Assembly (NCBI RefSeq): GCF_000380645.1
Contig: NZ_AQXZ01000016.1
Location: forward strand, 310,001 to 374,000
DNA: 64,000 nt
Source: Smaragdicoccus niigatensis DSM 44881 = NBRC 103563
GTDB taxonomy: Bacteria; Actinomycetota; Actinomycetes; Mycobacteriales; Mycobacteriaceae
Reading direction: 5' to 3'
The notes below the pieces were generated by a model. The model was not told the DNA's origin. It ran no database searches and saw nothing but the letters and a program-made list of their open reading frames with translations. Shown in pieces: positions 9,706-19,160 of this stretch; position 1 is the stretch's first letter; the number at the start of each line of letters is the position of its first letter. Position numbers and translations under genes: made by a program.

Positions 9706-10265
9706 GCATCCGCGTTCGACAACTCACGTCGACCGACGTTCCGAAGGCCGCGGAAGTGTTCGCCGCCGCCTTCGACGACGATCCCGTGGGTCGGTGGCTC
9801 GTGCCCCGCGGCACGCTGGTTCCCCATTTCCGATCCGATATCGACCACTGGCATGCAGCCCCCGGCTGTGCCGATGTCGCGATACGCGACGGTGAGATCG
9901 TCGGTGCGGCACTTTGGGACCCGCCCGGCTACGAGGTTCGCGGACTCGATCGAATCCTCGGCGCCGTCGCCAGTCTGCGGGCGCTGCGTGGCGGCATCGT
10001 TCGCGGCAGTCGTGCGCAGAACTTTCTCGAGGCCCAGCGACCGGAAGGTTCGTACTGTCACCTCGCACTCGTCGGCGCCGCCGTCAAGGGACAAGGAATA
10101 GGTTCGGCATTGCTCGCGAACCGAGTCGATCGCCTCGACAGTCCTATCTACCTTGAATCCAGCAACATCGCGAATGTGCCCCTGTACGAGCGATTCGGCT
10201 TTCAGGTGCTTCGTGAAGCAACGCTCCCCGGCGGCCCGACCTGGTGGTTGATGTACCGATCCTGA
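9702..10265 (+). CDS. GNAT family N-acetyltransferase
   Basis: A 187-residue acetyl-CoA-dependent acyltransferase. The GNAT core is visible in the acetyl-CoA loop region LVGAAVKGQGIGSALL and the C-terminal [18 protein letters not shown]. The Q/RxxGxG/A signature is present as KGQGIGSA. GTG at 9702 overlaps the asnB stop (GTGA), so translation is probably coupled. The frame is open far upstream only as a shadow of asnB. The substrate is unknown. The 3' end overlaps the convergent pseudouridine synthase gene by 64 bases. Confidence 0.85.
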   Translation: MSIRVRQLTSTDVPKAAEVFAAAFDDDPVGRWLVPRGTLVPHFRSDIDHWHAAPGCADVAIRDGEIVGAALWDPPGYEVRGLDRILGAVASLRALRGGIVRGSRAQNFLEAQRPEGSYCHLALVGAAVKGQGIGSALLANRVDRLDSPIYLESSNIANVPLYERFGFQVLREATLPGGPTWWLMYRS

Positions 10266-11125
10266 AGCGTGCGGCAGCTTTCGAACCGCCGCCGCTCGCC
10301 GGTCACCGGGTCATTGAATTCGATGGCCCGGGCCAGCAACTGCAGGGGTTTGTCGAAGGTGGCGTCCCGGTGCGGCCGATATTCCGGGTAGTAGTTGTCG
10401 TTCACGATCGGCGCACCCAGGCTGGCCATGTGTAGGCGGAGCTGGTGCGTTTTTCCGGTCTTCGGCTCGAGTCGGTACCGGGCGCGTTCCGCGGAACGCT
10501 CGATGACGTCGACCAGCGACTCGCTGTTCGGTTCCCCTGCTTCGTGCCGCGCGACCATGACGCCGTGCTCCTTGACGATCCGAGTGCGGACCACGCGCGG
10601 GAAGTCGAGGTCGACCGCGGGCGCAATAGCTTCGTACGTCTTGTGGACGCGCTGCGCGGAGAACAGCTCCTGGTACGGCCGCCGGAGCGTGGGATCAGCG
10701 ATGAACACGAGAACCCCGGCCGTCATCCGGTCGAGCCGGTGCGCAGGGACGAGGTCGGCGAGTCCGGTTCTGGCACGGAGCCGCACCAGAGCGGTCTCGC
10801 GAACGTGCTGTCCACGTGGGATAGTCGCCAGGAAATGCGGTTTGTCGACGACGACGAGTCCCTCATCGTGATGCAGGATCTCGAGCGGAAACGGGACGGG
10901 CGTCTCGGCAACGGGTTCGATGTGAAAGAAGACCTCGGTCCCATTGCCGACTCGGACGTCGGCGGAGAATGCGCACCCGACCTTGTCGACCACCTCGCCG
11001 GCCGCGAGACGTTCCGGCCACGACTCGTCGGGATATGCCGTCACGAGCTGACTCAGCAGTGGGCCGGTCGCGGCGACAAAACGCACCGGGCCGAGCCCGT
11101 CCCGCATGGCCAGCGGCGCCCTCAC
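10202..11125 (-). CDS. RNA pseudouridine synthase, RluA family
   Basis: Isomerises uridine to pseudouridine in rRNA or tRNA. The 307-residue protein has the catalytic motif [13 protein letters not shown] (Asp nucleophile). It also has the RluA motifs [19 protein letters not shown] and [18 protein letters not shown]. The long upstream open frame is ignored: GTG at 11125 overlaps the trhO stop (GTGA), indicating coupled translation from a trhO-rlu operon. The target nucleotide cannot be assigned. It overlaps the GNAT gene tail to tail. Confidence 0.92.
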   Translation of the reverse strand: MRAPLAMRDGLGPVRFVAATGPLLSQLVTAYPDESWPERLAAGEVVDKVGCAFSADVRVGNGTEVFFHIEPVAETPVPFPLEILHHDEGLVVVDKPHFLATIPRGQHVRETALVRLRARTGLADLVPAHRLDRMTAGVLVFIADPTLRRPYQELFSAQRVHKTYEAIAPAVDLDFPRVVRTRIVKEHGVMVARHEAGEPNSESLVDVIERSAERARYRLEPKTGKTHQLRLHMASLGAPIVNDNYYPEYRPHRDATFDKPLQLLARAIEFNDPVTGERRRFESCRTLQDRYINHQVGPPGSVASRST

Positions 11126-11991
11126 GCGGTCGGCGAGCACTCGAGGCACACGAGCTTGAGCTCGCGGCCGTTCTCGTCGGGGTAGTTCTCGTAGCGGTCG
11201 GTCGGTTCGCCGCACAGCGCGCACTTGCTGATGATCTTGGCGTCCGGGGAGAAGGTCGTCGAGATGCGGCCGTCGAAGACGTAGAGCGAGCCTTCCCAAA
11301 GACCCTTGTCGCCGAACTTCTCGCCGTAGCGGACGATGCCGCCCTCGATCTGATAGACCTCTTCGAACCCGCGGTTCTTCATCAACGCGGACAGCACCTC
11401 GCACCGCACACCACCCGTGCAATAGGTGACGATCGGACGGGTCTTGAGGTGGTCGTAGACGCCACTGTCGATGACCTCGAGGAAGTCGCGCGTCGTCTCG
11501 ATGGGCGGGATGATCGCGTTCTTGAACCGGCCGATCTCCGCTTCATAGGCATTGCGGCCGTCGATGAACACGACGTCGTCGCCACGCTCGGCCACGAGTT
11601 CGTGCACCTGCTCGGGCTTGAGGTGGACTCCCCCGCCGACGATCCCGTTCTCGTCGACCTTGAGTTCGTCCGGGGTGCCGAACGTGACGATCTCGTCGCG
11701 AGCTTTGACGCTCAAGCGCGGGAAGTCGTTTCCGGTTCCATTGGCCCACTTCACGTCCGCCCAGCGGAACGGCAGGTACGCACGGGTCGCCTTGAGGTAG
11801 CCCTTGACGTTGTCGAGCTCACCGCCGACGGTGACGTTGATGCCGTGCGGCGACACGATGATCCGACCCTTGACGTCGTTCATCTCACACACGGTCTTCT
11901 GCCAGAGCCGGATCGCCTCCGGGTCTGCCAGAGGCGTGAAGACGTAGAAAAGCAGGATCTTCGGTTGCGCCAACGTCACTTGCCATTTCAT
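11122..11991 (-). CDS. trhO: tRNA uridine(34) hydroxylase, rhodanese-domain protein
   Basis: Oxygen-dependent hydroxylation of wobble uridine-34 in tRNA (TrhO/YceA family). The 289-residue product starts with the family acylphosphatase-like domain ([28 protein letters not shown]). The rhodanese domain carries the active-site cysteine in [10 protein letters not shown]. It ends with a cysteine-rich segment (CALCG and VCLEC) that may bind metal. It is translationally coupled to the pseudouridine synthase gene downstream, giving a two-gene RNA-modification operon. Its ATG overlaps the TGA of a short upstream ORF (ATGA). Confidence 0.93.
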   Translation of the reverse strand: MKWQVTLAQPKILLFYVFTPLADPEAIRLWQKTVCEMNDVKGRIIVSPHGINVTVGGELDNVKGYLKATRAYLPFRWADVKWANGTGNDFPRLSVKARDEIVTFGTPDELKVDENGIVGGGVHLKPEQVHELVAERGDDVVFIDGRNAYEAEIGRFKNAIIPPIETTRDFLEVIDSGVYDHLKTRPIVTYCTGGVRCEVLSALMKNRGFEEVYQIEGGIVRYGEKFGDKGLWEGSLYVFDGRISTTFSPDAKIISKCALCGEPTDRYENYPDENGRELKLVCLECSPTA

Positions 11992-12140
11992 ACGAGATTG
12001 TTCAGGGAGTCGGATTCACGGTAACGGAAGTGGATGCGAACGTTCCACTTGCCGATCTTGGTCACAAACTGTCTCCTCTCCTCGTCGAATGAAATACATT
12101 CCAGCGCAGTTGATTCGGTTTGGCTGCCACGTGGATACAT
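11988..12140 (-). CDS. Small hypothetical ORF coupled to trhO (50 aa)
   Basis: A 50-residue frame beginning [13 protein letters not shown] and ending [11 protein letters not shown]. Its stop overlaps the trhO start codon as ATGA, the arrangement usually seen for coupled real genes. The composition ([13 protein letters not shown]) looks protein-like rather than the Arg/Ala-rich shadow pattern common in this genome. No family is recognised and no clear Shine-Dalgarno precedes the ATG at 12140. The frame is open upstream to 12548 but that part looks like antisense to the secreted protein gene. It may be a real small protein, a leader peptide or a gene remnant. Confidence 0.4.
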   Translation of the reverse strand: MYPRGSQTESTALECISFDEERRQFVTKIGKWNVRIHFRYRESDSLNNLV

Positions 12141-12200
12141 GCTGATCACAGCGTTCCGATTCGCCCAAATCAGGCACCTTTCAAGGCCTATTTTTAGCGC

Positions 12201-12668
12201 ATGCCGAAGACGTTTAAGTGCACTGCAGTTGTTTCCGGAGTCCTCGCTGCAACTGGAGTTGCGATAGGTACTGCTTCCGCAACCGTGACAGGGACGATTA
12301 CGCACACGGTTACCGCCAACCAGCTTGAGGCACACTTCGACGTCACCACAGATGTCACTACCGGATACCTGCCCGGCTATATAGGTTGCAGCATGGAGAT
12401 CAAGGACTCGACCGGAACGTTCATCGGTGGCCTTACCCAGGTAACAAACTGGAACGGGTCGGCAATCGCGTACTCGACGCACACACCAGGCACATTGAAG
12501 GCCACGCTTGCAGTTCCCGGCCTCTTGCCGGGAACCTACTCGGTCCACTCACAGTGTCAGGACGCCAAGTCGGACGGATCACCGATTTCTACCTACGTTG
12601 ACAAGACTGACACGCTTACCGTCCAGGCGCCGACAACGACCACGCCTAACTCACTCTTCGGCAGCTAG
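12201..12668 (+). CDS. Secreted protein of unknown function
   Basis: A 155-residue protein with a signal peptide (basic start MPKTFKC, hydrophobic VVSGVLAATGVAIG, likely cleavage after ASA near residue 27). The mature part is rich in Thr and Ser, with two cysteines (IGCSMEI and SQCQDA) that could form a disulfide. Its pattern (GTLKATLAVPGLLPGTYSVH) suggests a beta-sandwich. No family is recognised. Codon use is visibly less GC-rich than in flanking housekeeping genes. It stands just upstream of a lipoprotein gene on the same strand, and both are probably envelope-exposed. Confidence 0.7.
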   Translation: MPKTFKCTAVVSGVLAATGVAIGTASATVTGTITHTVTANQLEAHFDVTTDVTTGYLPGYIGCSMEIKDSTGTFIGGLTQVTNWNGSAIAYSTHTPGTLKATLAVPGLLPGTYSVHSQCQDAKSDGSPISTYVDKTDTLTVQAPTTTTPNSLFGS

Positions 12669-12705
12669 GCGGCAAAAGATCGCCTAATCGAGAGAATCGG
12701 ACATC

Positions 12706-13218
12706 GTGAAAAGGCTTTCTGCGCTTGCCGCTCTGGCACCAATTGCAATAGCTGTCGGCTGTTCGGGCAGCACGACACCTACTCGGGGTGGCGATACCAC
12801 CTGCTCTGACTTCATCAAGGCGAACGACAGTAGGCGCCACCAGATAGTGAAGGAATTCCTAACCGAGAGTGGTGAAGCAACACCATCTGCTGGCGAATTA
12901 GGCAACAAGATCAACTCAGTCCTTCACTTCTGCTACTCCGTTGCGGACCATGACGTCAGCAAGATTCGAGATGCGCAAGCTCTCGAGGCTCCGCCGACAA
13001 AGACGCTCGACCAGAAAGCCGTCGAGCGTGGTGTTCTGAGGGTTCTCACCGACAGCTACGACATTCAAAACGTGTCGGACGTGACATGCCCAGCCGACGA
13101 ACCCGTGACTACGGGTCACACGTTCACATGCTCTGTGGTCGTGAACGGCAGTTCGAAGACGGTGACGATAAAAGTAATTGACGACGAAGGCACGTACGAA
13201 GTCAGCAAGCCGCAGTGA
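12706..13218 (+). CDS. Lipoprotein with C-terminal DUF4333-like domain
   Basis: A 170-residue precursor. The signal ends with lipobox AVGCS, so Cys19 is the likely lipid anchor. The C-terminal 60 residues match the DUF4333 pattern (VTCPADEPVTTGHTFTC, a strand pair closed by two cysteines), common in actinobacterial secreted and membrane-anchored proteins of unknown role. The middle section has another cysteine pair. GTG at 12706 is used. It shares the low-GC character of the preceding gene and may be co-transcribed with it (37-base gap holding a short TAGGCG/CGCCTA hairpin). Confidence 0.75.
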   Translation: MKRLSALAALAPIAIAVGCSGSTTPTRGGDTTCSDFIKANDSRRHQIVKEFLTESGEATPSAGELGNKINSVLHFCYSVADHDVSKIRDAQALEAPPTKTLDQKAVERGVLRVLTDSYDIQNVSDVTCPADEPVTTGHTFTCSVVVNGSSKTVTIKVIDDEGTYEVSKPQ

Positions 13219-13231
13219 CCCTAAAGGTGTG

Positions 13232-14185
13232 CTAAGCCGCCGAGAACCGGCGACGATAGTCCCCCGGCGGCAGTCCAACAGCCCGGTTGAAATGGTGCCG
13301 CAGCAGTGCGCCCGAACCGAATCCACAGCGGTCAGCAATCACTTCGAGCCCGAGTTCGGTCTCTTCCAAGAGTTGCTTCGCGAGAAGCACTCGCTGATTG
13401 GTGATCCACCGGACCGGCGTCGTCCCGGTCTCGGCGACGAACTTCCGGGCGAAGGTGCGCGGCGACATCATCGCTCGTTGCGCAAGGTCATCGACGGTGT
13501 GCTGGACGTCGAGGTTCTCGGTCACCCAATCGAGGATTTGGCCGAAGCTGTCGGTCGCCACCTCAACGATCGGCTGCTCGATGAACTGCCGTTGCCCTCC
13601 GTCACGCTGCGGCGGGACGACCATGCGCCGCGCGATGATGTTAGCGATCGCCGTACCCATCTCGCGGCGCACCAGATGCAGGCAGGCGTCGATCCCGGCC
13701 GCCGTGCCCGCGCTGGTGATGACCGAACCTTCGTCGACGAACAGAACATCCGGGTCGACCTTGGCGCGCGGATAGTCGTTGGCCAGCTTTGCGGCGTACT
13801 TCCAATGGGTCGTGCAACTGCGGTCGTCGAGGAGTCCCGCGGCGGCCGCTAGAAACGCACCTGAGCAGATCGTGACGATCGTCGAACCGCTGTCGTGGGC
13901 CTGGCGCACCGCGTCCACCAGCGCTGGATCGGGACGCGTCGACACCGGGCCGGCGGGGATCACGACGACGTCGACCCCGACGAGCTTGTCGAGACCGTGC
14001 TCGGCGACGACGGTCACGCCCGGCGACGAGCTGGGAACGGGTTCACCGGGATTCTTGGAGCACACCCGGAAGTCGATCAGCGGAACGCCCACATCCGACC
14101 GGTCCAGGCCGAACACCTCACACGCGACCCCGAACTCGAACATCGCCACCCATTCGGGCAGGAGGACGGCAACCGACGCAATCAT
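13232..14185 (-). CDS. GlxA-type AraC family transcriptional regulator
   Basis: A 317-residue regulator with a DJ-1/PfpI-like N-terminal domain (residues 1-185, with TICSGAFLAAAAGLLD around the nucleophile-elbow cysteine). The C-terminal AraC-type double helix-turn-helix covers residues 215-312 (DDLAQRAMMSPRTFARKF and VIADRCGFGSGALLRHHF). GlxA-type regulators often sense small metabolites. No obvious target operon lies downstream. A set of inverted repeats precedes its start (14221-14258) and may be its own operator. Confidence 0.88.
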   Translation of the reverse strand: MIASVAVLLPEWVAMFEFGVACEVFGLDRSDVGVPLIDFRVCSKNPGEPVPSSSPGVTVVAEHGLDKLVGVDVVVIPAGPVSTRPDPALVDAVRQAHDSGSTIVTICSGAFLAAAAGLLDDRSCTTHWKYAAKLANDYPRAKVDPDVLFVDEGSVITSAGTAAGIDACLHLVRREMGTAIANIIARRMVVPPQRDGGQRQFIEQPIVEVATDSFGQILDWVTENLDVQHTVDDLAQRAMMSPRTFARKFVAETGTTPVRWITNQRVLLAKQLLEETELGLEVIADRCGFGSGALLRHHFNRAVGLPPGDYRRRFSAA

Positions 14186-14220
14186 GACTGAAGCTTAGTT
14201 GGCAGAATCTTTTCGAACAA

Positions 14221-14258
14221 CGACAGTCCTGCCACTTTCGGCAGTTTTTCTACTGTCG
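14221..14258. promoter_or_regulatory. Nested inverted repeats upstream of the GlxA-type regulator
   Basis: CGACAGT (14221-14227) pairs with ACTGTCG (14252-14258), and inside it CTGCC (14229-14233) pairs with GGCAG (14240-14244). It lies in the gap between the regulator (start 14185, minus) and the plus-strand small ORFs. Either a regulator-binding site or an RNA hairpin is possible; no experimental motif is known to me. Confidence 0.35.
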
Positions 14259-14271
14259 AAGAATTACTGCC

Positions 14272-14418
14272 ATGCTTCGATTCCTTCGTCTTCCCAACCG
14301 CCGGCAATCCTCGCCGTACCGTTTGCCACAGGCCCGCTACTCGGGCAACACCGGACTGTACGACGCCGACGACGTCCGCATCCACAACGAGATCTGCGCG
14401 ATCTACGCTCATCGATGA
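14272..14418 (+). CDS. Small basic hypothetical protein (48 aa)
   Basis: A 48-residue frame starting MLRFLRLPNRR and ending NEICAIYAHR. Third codon positions are strongly GC-biased, as in real genes here. It precedes the DUF5302 gene by 33 bases on the same strand, suggesting co-transcription. The upstream region has no strong Shine-Dalgarno. No family is recognised. It may be a genuine actinobacterial small protein. Confidence 0.45.
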   Translation: MLRFLRLPNRRQSSPYRLPQARYSGNTGLYDADDVRIHNEICAIYAHR

Positions 14419-14451
14419 GCAGGACATCCGCAACAACAACAGGAGGTTGCT

Positions 14452-14631
14452 ATGTCAGAGCCGTCGAAGCGCTCTTCCGCCGACGACGTGAAGGCCAAGT
14501 TCAAGGAGGCGCTAGACCGAAAGCGCGCGCAATCCAAGAGCGGTGCGGCCCATCAGGATGGCGTTGCGAAGGCCCAGGGAGCGCACGGCGCCGTCGCCGC
14601 GAGGCGTGAGTTCCGCCGCAAGTCCGGCTAA
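14452..14631 (+). CDS. DUF5302-type small protein
   Basis: A 59-residue highly charged protein: DDVKAKFKEALDRKRAQSK, then a Gly/Ala/His-rich centre (AAHQDGVAKAQGAHGA), then the basic end REFRRKSG. This matches the short DUF5302 family found throughout actinobacteria, function unknown. A textbook Shine-Dalgarno AGGAGG sits seven bases before the ATG, so the start is secure. It is convergent with adoK. Confidence 0.8.
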   Translation: MSEPSKRSSADDVKAKFKEALDRKRAQSKSGAAHQDGVAKAQGAHGAVAARREFRRKSG

Positions 14632-14639
14632 ACCGCCGC

Positions 14640-15635
<996 letters not shown>

Positions 15636-15651
15636 TTAATGCACACAGCCC

Positions 15652-15999
15652 TTAGTTGAAGCTGTCTCCGCATGCGCACGAACCCGTGGCATTCGGGTTG
15701 TCGATCGTGAAGCCCTGCTTCTCGATGGTGTCGACGAAGTCGATGCTGGCGCCTTCGAGGTAAGGCGTGCTCATACGGTCGACGACCAGGCTGACGCCGT
15801 CGAAGTCGAGAACGAGGTCACCGTCAAGGGTGCGATCGTCAAAGAACAGCTGGTAGCGCAGGCCCGCGCAACCGCCCGGCTGAACCGCGATCCGCAGCGC
15901 GAGGTCGTCCCGACCCTCCTGGTCCAGCAGTGCCTTTGCCTTGCTGGCGGCGGCCGCGGTCAGGATGACGTTGGTCCCGGTCTCGTTCTGAACAGACAT
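15652..15999 (-). CDS. HesB/IscA-family iron-sulfur carrier (ErpA-like)
   Basis: A-type Fe-S carrier of 115 residues that delivers clusters to apo-proteins. The three conserved cysteines are visible: one in GGCAGLRYQLFF and the pair in the C-terminal CAC of GSCACGDSFN. Length and motifs match Rv2204c. It is transcribed from the divergent region shared with the DUF3043 gene. Which Fe-S targets it serves is not evident. Confidence 0.93.
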   Translation of the reverse strand: MSVQNETGTNVILTAAAASKAKALLDQEGRDDLALRIAVQPGGCAGLRYQLFFDDRTLDGDLVLDFDGVSLVVDRMSTPYLEGASIDFVDTIEKQGFTIDNPNATGSCACGDSFN

Positions 16000-16194
16000 G
16001 GGTTCTCCCTACACGTTCTGGTCGCTCCGCAGCATCACCTGCTGGAACACACTTAGTACCCGACATCAACGGTACCGCGTTCTGGAGTATTCCCACGAAT
16101 CGCCGACACCGTGTATCACCACTTATGTGCTGCCGCTAGCCTTGGCGGGTGCCGAATTCCACCGATTCGGCTGACCACGTTGAAGGCGGGGAAA

Positions 16195-16788
16195 GTGTCA
16201 GATCCCATCTCATCCGGTTCCGGCAACACGCCCGCGAAGGGCCGGCCCACGCCGAAGCGCCGTGAAGCGCAAGGCCGTCGGGGTCCGATCATGCCTGCAC
16301 CGCAGACGTCGAAGGAAGCCCGCGAACGCCGGAAGGCGTTGCGCCCGGCCAAGGAAGACCGCAAGGCTGAGCGCGAGAAGGCCAAGCTCGCTGCCGCCTC
16401 GCGTCGTTCGAAGATGCTCGCCGGCGAAGAGGCGTACCTGCTCCCCCGTGACAAGGGTCCCGAGCGCGGGCTCGTTCGCGACCTCGTCGATGCGCGCGGG
16501 AGCATCTCCGGTCTCTTCATGCCGGCCGCGATCGTGATGATCCTTCTCACACTGGTCGGCAACCCGGCGATGCAGTTGATCGTCACGCTCGGCATGCTGG
16601 TCGTGATGCTGATCATCGCGCTCGAAGGTCTCTACGTCGGACGCCTGGTCAACAAGCGCGTTCGCGAGCGCTTCCCGAAGACGACTCAGACCGGATTCCG
16701 GCTTGGTTGGTACGCCTTCGTGCGCAGCACGCAGATGCGCCGCATGCGCATGCCGAAACCGCGAGTCAATCGCGGCGACGACGTGTGA
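16195..16788 (+). CDS. DUF3043 membrane protein
   Basis: A 197-residue protein. The N-terminal 100 residues are strongly basic and charged (TPKRREAQGRRG, RERRKALRPAKEDRKAER), with likely coiled or disordered character. Two adjacent membrane segments follow (about residues 110-155), then a basic C-terminal tail. This matches the actinobacterial DUF3043 family (M. tuberculosis Rv2206), function unknown. GTG at 16195, preceded by GGCGGGGAAA, is chosen over the upstream ATG at 16111. Its stop overlaps the cobU start (GTGTGA), so the two are co-translated. Confidence 0.85.
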   Translation: MSDPISSGSGNTPAKGRPTPKRREAQGRRGPIMPAPQTSKEARERRKALRPAKEDRKAEREKAKLAAASRRSKMLAGEEAYLLPRDKGPERGLVRDLVDARGSISGLFMPAAIVMILLTLVGNPAMQLIVTLGMLVVMLIIALEGLYVGRLVNKRVRERFPKTTQTGFRLGWYAFVRSTQMRRMRMPKPRVNRGDDV

Positions 16789-17288
16789 GAACGCTCGTCC
16801 TCGGCGGAATTCGTTCCGGAAAGTCCGAATACGCCGAGTCGTTGCTGCGCGACATCCCCACCCGCTACATCGCAACCGCCCGTCCGGCAGCTGACGACGC
16901 GGACTTCGCGGCTCGGATCGCCGCCCACGCGTCGCGCCGCCCGAAGGGCTGGACGGTGCACGAATCCGACGCGGCGACGGCCCTGGCGACCGGCGGCGCG
17001 ACGCTCGTCGACGACGTCGGCGGATGGCTGGTCAGCCGCATCGATGACGAAGACGCGTGGGAAGCACCGGTCGGGACAGTCGACATGACACCGCTGGTGA
17101 CCGCTGTGTCCGGTTTCGGTGACCGTTTAGTCCTAGTCAGTACCGAGGTCGGTCTCGGCGTACTGCCGGCGACCACCTCGGGGCGCCTTTTCTGCGACGA
17201 AGTGGGTGCCCTGAATCAACGCCTTGCGGCCGTGTGTGATGAGGTCGTCCTGGTAGTTGCGGGGCTTCCGCTCCGGCTGAAGGGATAG
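16785..17288 (+). CDS. cobU: Adenosylcobinamide kinase / guanylyltransferase
   Basis: Phosphorylates adenosylcobinamide and attaches GMP in the nucleotide-loop assembly of cobalamin. The 167-residue protein has the family P-loop GGIRSGKSEYAE at its N-terminus. RYIATARP and the later TEVGLGVLPATTSGR region are also typical. GTG at 16785 overlaps the preceding stop codon. It is the first of a cobU-cobT-cobS operon. No cobalamin riboswitch was recognised upstream. Confidence 0.93.
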   Translation: MRTLVLGGIRSGKSEYAESLLRDIPTRYIATARPAADDADFAARIAAHASRRPKGWTVHESDAATALATGGATLVDDVGGWLVSRIDDEDAWEAPVGTVDMTPLVTAVSGFGDRLVLVSTEVGLGVLPATTSGRLFCDEVGALNQRLAAVCDEVVLVVAGLPLRLKG

Positions 17289-17291
17289 GCA

Positions 17292-18380
17292 GTGACTGAG
17301 ATCCAAGCTCACGAGGCATCTGAGATCCAAACTCAATCGGCGACCGAATTTCCGCCGATCATCGCACCGAATTCGCAGGTCAGGGCCGCTGCGCGCGCAC
17401 GGCACGCGACGCTGACCAAGCCGCCGGGCTCACTCGGTCGGCTCGAAGCCATCGGTGAGTGGATCTCCGCCTGCCAGGACGCGTGCCCGCCAAAGACCCT
17501 GAACCGACCGCGCGTCGTCGTGTTCGCGGGCGACCACGGAATCGCGGCGAAGGGGGTCTCGGCTTACCCGAGCGAAGTCACTCCGCAGATGGTCGCGAAC
17601 TTCCTCGCCGGCGGCGCTGCGGTCAACGCCCTGGCGCGCGCCGCCGGTGCGACCGTCCGAGTCGCCGACATCTCCGTCGCCGTCGACACCGCCCCGGAGG
17701 TTTCGGACCACAAGGTGCGGCAGTCCAGCGGTTCGATCGACACCGAGGACGCGCTGTCGGCTGACGAACTCATCGCCGCAGTGCAGGCCGGTCGGGCGAT
17801 CGCCGATGAAGAGGTCGACTCCGGCGCGGACCTGCTCATCGCCGGCGACATGGGCATCGGCAACACCACCCCGGCCACGATTCTCATCGCCGCGATCACC
17901 GCGACCGAGCCGGTCCAGGTCATCGGACGTGGCACCGGTATCGACGACGAAGGCTGGTGCCGCAAGACGGCCGCAATTCGCGACGGTCTGCGGCGGGCCC
18001 GACCGCATGTTCGCGAGCCTCTCGAGCTGCTTCGCGTCGCGGCCGGTGCAGACCTCGCGGCAATGGCCGGATTCCTTGCTCAGGCTGCCGTTCGCAAGAC
18101 GCCGGTCATCCTCGATGGCGTCGTCGTCACCGCCGCCGCGTTGGTGGCCGACGCGATGGCACCGGGCGCCAAGGAGTGGTGGATCGCGGGCCACAAGTCG
18201 ACCGAGCCCGCACATGCCAAGGCACTCGCCCACCTTCGCCTCGATCCGCTCATCGACCTGGATCTTCGCCTCGGCGAGGCCACGGGAGCGCTCGTTGCTC
18301 TTCCCCTTGTCCAGGGCGCGATCGCCGTGCTCGCGGAGATGGCAACGTTCGAAGACGCCGGAGTCTCTGGAGCCTCGTGA
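17292..18380 (+). CDS. cobT: Nicotinate-nucleotide-dimethylbenzimidazole phosphoribosyltransferase
   Basis: Makes alpha-ribazole phosphate, the lower-ligand precursor of cobalamin, from dimethylbenzimidazole and nicotinate mononucleotide. The 362-residue product contains the conserved [16 protein letters not shown] near residue 38. It also has [32 protein letters not shown] and [19 protein letters not shown] at 17292 lies three bases after the cobU stop, and its TGA overlaps the cobS GTG. All three genes are tightly coupled. Confidence 0.95.
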   Translation: MTEIQAHEASEIQTQSATEFPPIIAPNSQVRAAARARHATLTKPPGSLGRLEAIGEWISACQDACPPKTLNRPRVVVFAGDHGIAAKGVSAYPSEVTPQMVANFLAGGAAVNALARAAGATVRVADISVAVDTAPEVSDHKVRQSSGSIDTEDALSADELIAAVQAGRAIADEEVDSGADLLIAGDMGIGNTTPATILIAAITATEPVQVIGRGTGIDDEGWCRKTAAIRDGLRRARPHVREPLELLRVAAGADLAAMAGFLAQAAVRKTPVILDGVVVTAAALVADAMAPGAKEWWIAGHKSTEPAHAKALAHLRLDPLIDLDLRLGEATGALVALPLVQGAIAVLAEMATFEDAGVSGAS

Positions 18381-19099
18381 ACTCGGTTCGTCTGGCCTTC
18401 ACCTGGCTGACGGTCCTGCCGATCCGTGGGCCGGCCACTGTCGACCGCACGAACGCGGGCCGGGCGATTTCGCTCGCGCCGATCGTCGGGCTCGTTCTCG
18501 GCGCGGGTGCCGGGCTCGTCTGGTGTCTGATGTGCCTCGCCGGATCGGCGCCGATCGTCGCGGGGTTCGTCGTCGTCGCCTTTCTCACGTTGGCAACGCG
18601 CGCGATGCACCTCGACGGACTGAGCGACACCTTCGACGCGCTCGGAACCTACGGCACGCCAGAACGCGCCCGCGAGGTCATGAAGTCCGGTCCGGCCGGA
18701 CCGTTCGGCATCGTCGCGATCGTGCTGGCGATTGCACTGCAAGCGACCGGGTTTGCGCAGCTCGAGCCGATCGGTATCGGCCTCGCAGTCGTGGCGGGGC
18801 GTGTCGCGGTCGTGGCCGCGTGCCTGCGTGGAGTGTCTCCGGTGCCTACCGACGGATTCGGCTCGCTCGTCGCGAGCACCCAGTCACGATGGATTGCGGC
18901 TGCCTGGTTCGCAGTGTTGTGCGGTGCGTCGGTCCTGTTGTCACCGTTCGCGCCGATCGTCGTGGTGGTCGCGGCAGCAGTTGGTGCACTCTTCGTCCGC
19001 CACTGCGTTCGCCGACTGGGATCGGTCGGCGGGGATGTCCTGGGCGCCCTCACCGAGGTCACTGTTGCGATCACGGCGGTTGGGTTCAGTCTGTTCTGA
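18377..19099 (+). CDS. cobS: Adenosylcobinamide-GDP ribazoletransferase (cobalamin synthase)
   Basis: Integral membrane enzyme joining adenosylcobinamide-GDP with alpha-ribazole, the last step of the nucleotide-loop pathway. The 240-residue protein has about six hydrophobic segments. The N-terminal motif [11 protein letters not shown] and the signature [14 protein letters not shown], with acidic Mg-binding residues, identify it. GTG at 18377 overlaps the cobT stop. The last gene of the operon; the next gene begins about 60 bases later. Confidence 0.94.
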   Translation: MNSVRLAFTWLTVLPIRGPATVDRTNAGRAISLAPIVGLVLGAGAGLVWCLMCLAGSAPIVAGFVVVAFLTLATRAMHLDGLSDTFDALGTYGTPERAREVMKSGPAGPFGIVAIVLAIALQATGFAQLEPIGIGLAVVAGRVAVVAACLRGVSPVPTDGFGSLVASTQSRWIAAAWFAVLCGASVLLSPFAPIVVVVAAAVGALFVRHCVRRLGSVGGDVLGALTEVTVAITAVGFSLF

Positions 19100-19160
19100 G
19101 CCCAAAGATCAGGGTGGTCTCAGGGTTGTCAGAGCCGCGACATCGCCGAACGATAGCGAT

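Noticed and set aside
11988-12548. Full 186-residue minus-strand frame reaching into the secreted-protein gene
   Set aside because: The upstream two thirds looks like antisense of the secreted protein (Cys/Arg-rich, no motif). Only the last 50 codons were kept, at low confidence.
12666-12686. Short TAGGCG/CGCCTA hairpin between the secreted protein and lipoprotein genes
   Set aside because: Only six base pairs with a nine-base loop and no T-tract; too weak to call a terminator separately.
16000-16194. Possible cobalamin riboswitch before the DUF3043-cobU-cobT-cobS operon
   Set aside because: No B12-box-like conserved sequence could be recognised, and the gap also serves a divergent Fe-S carrier gene. 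A covariance-model search would settle it.
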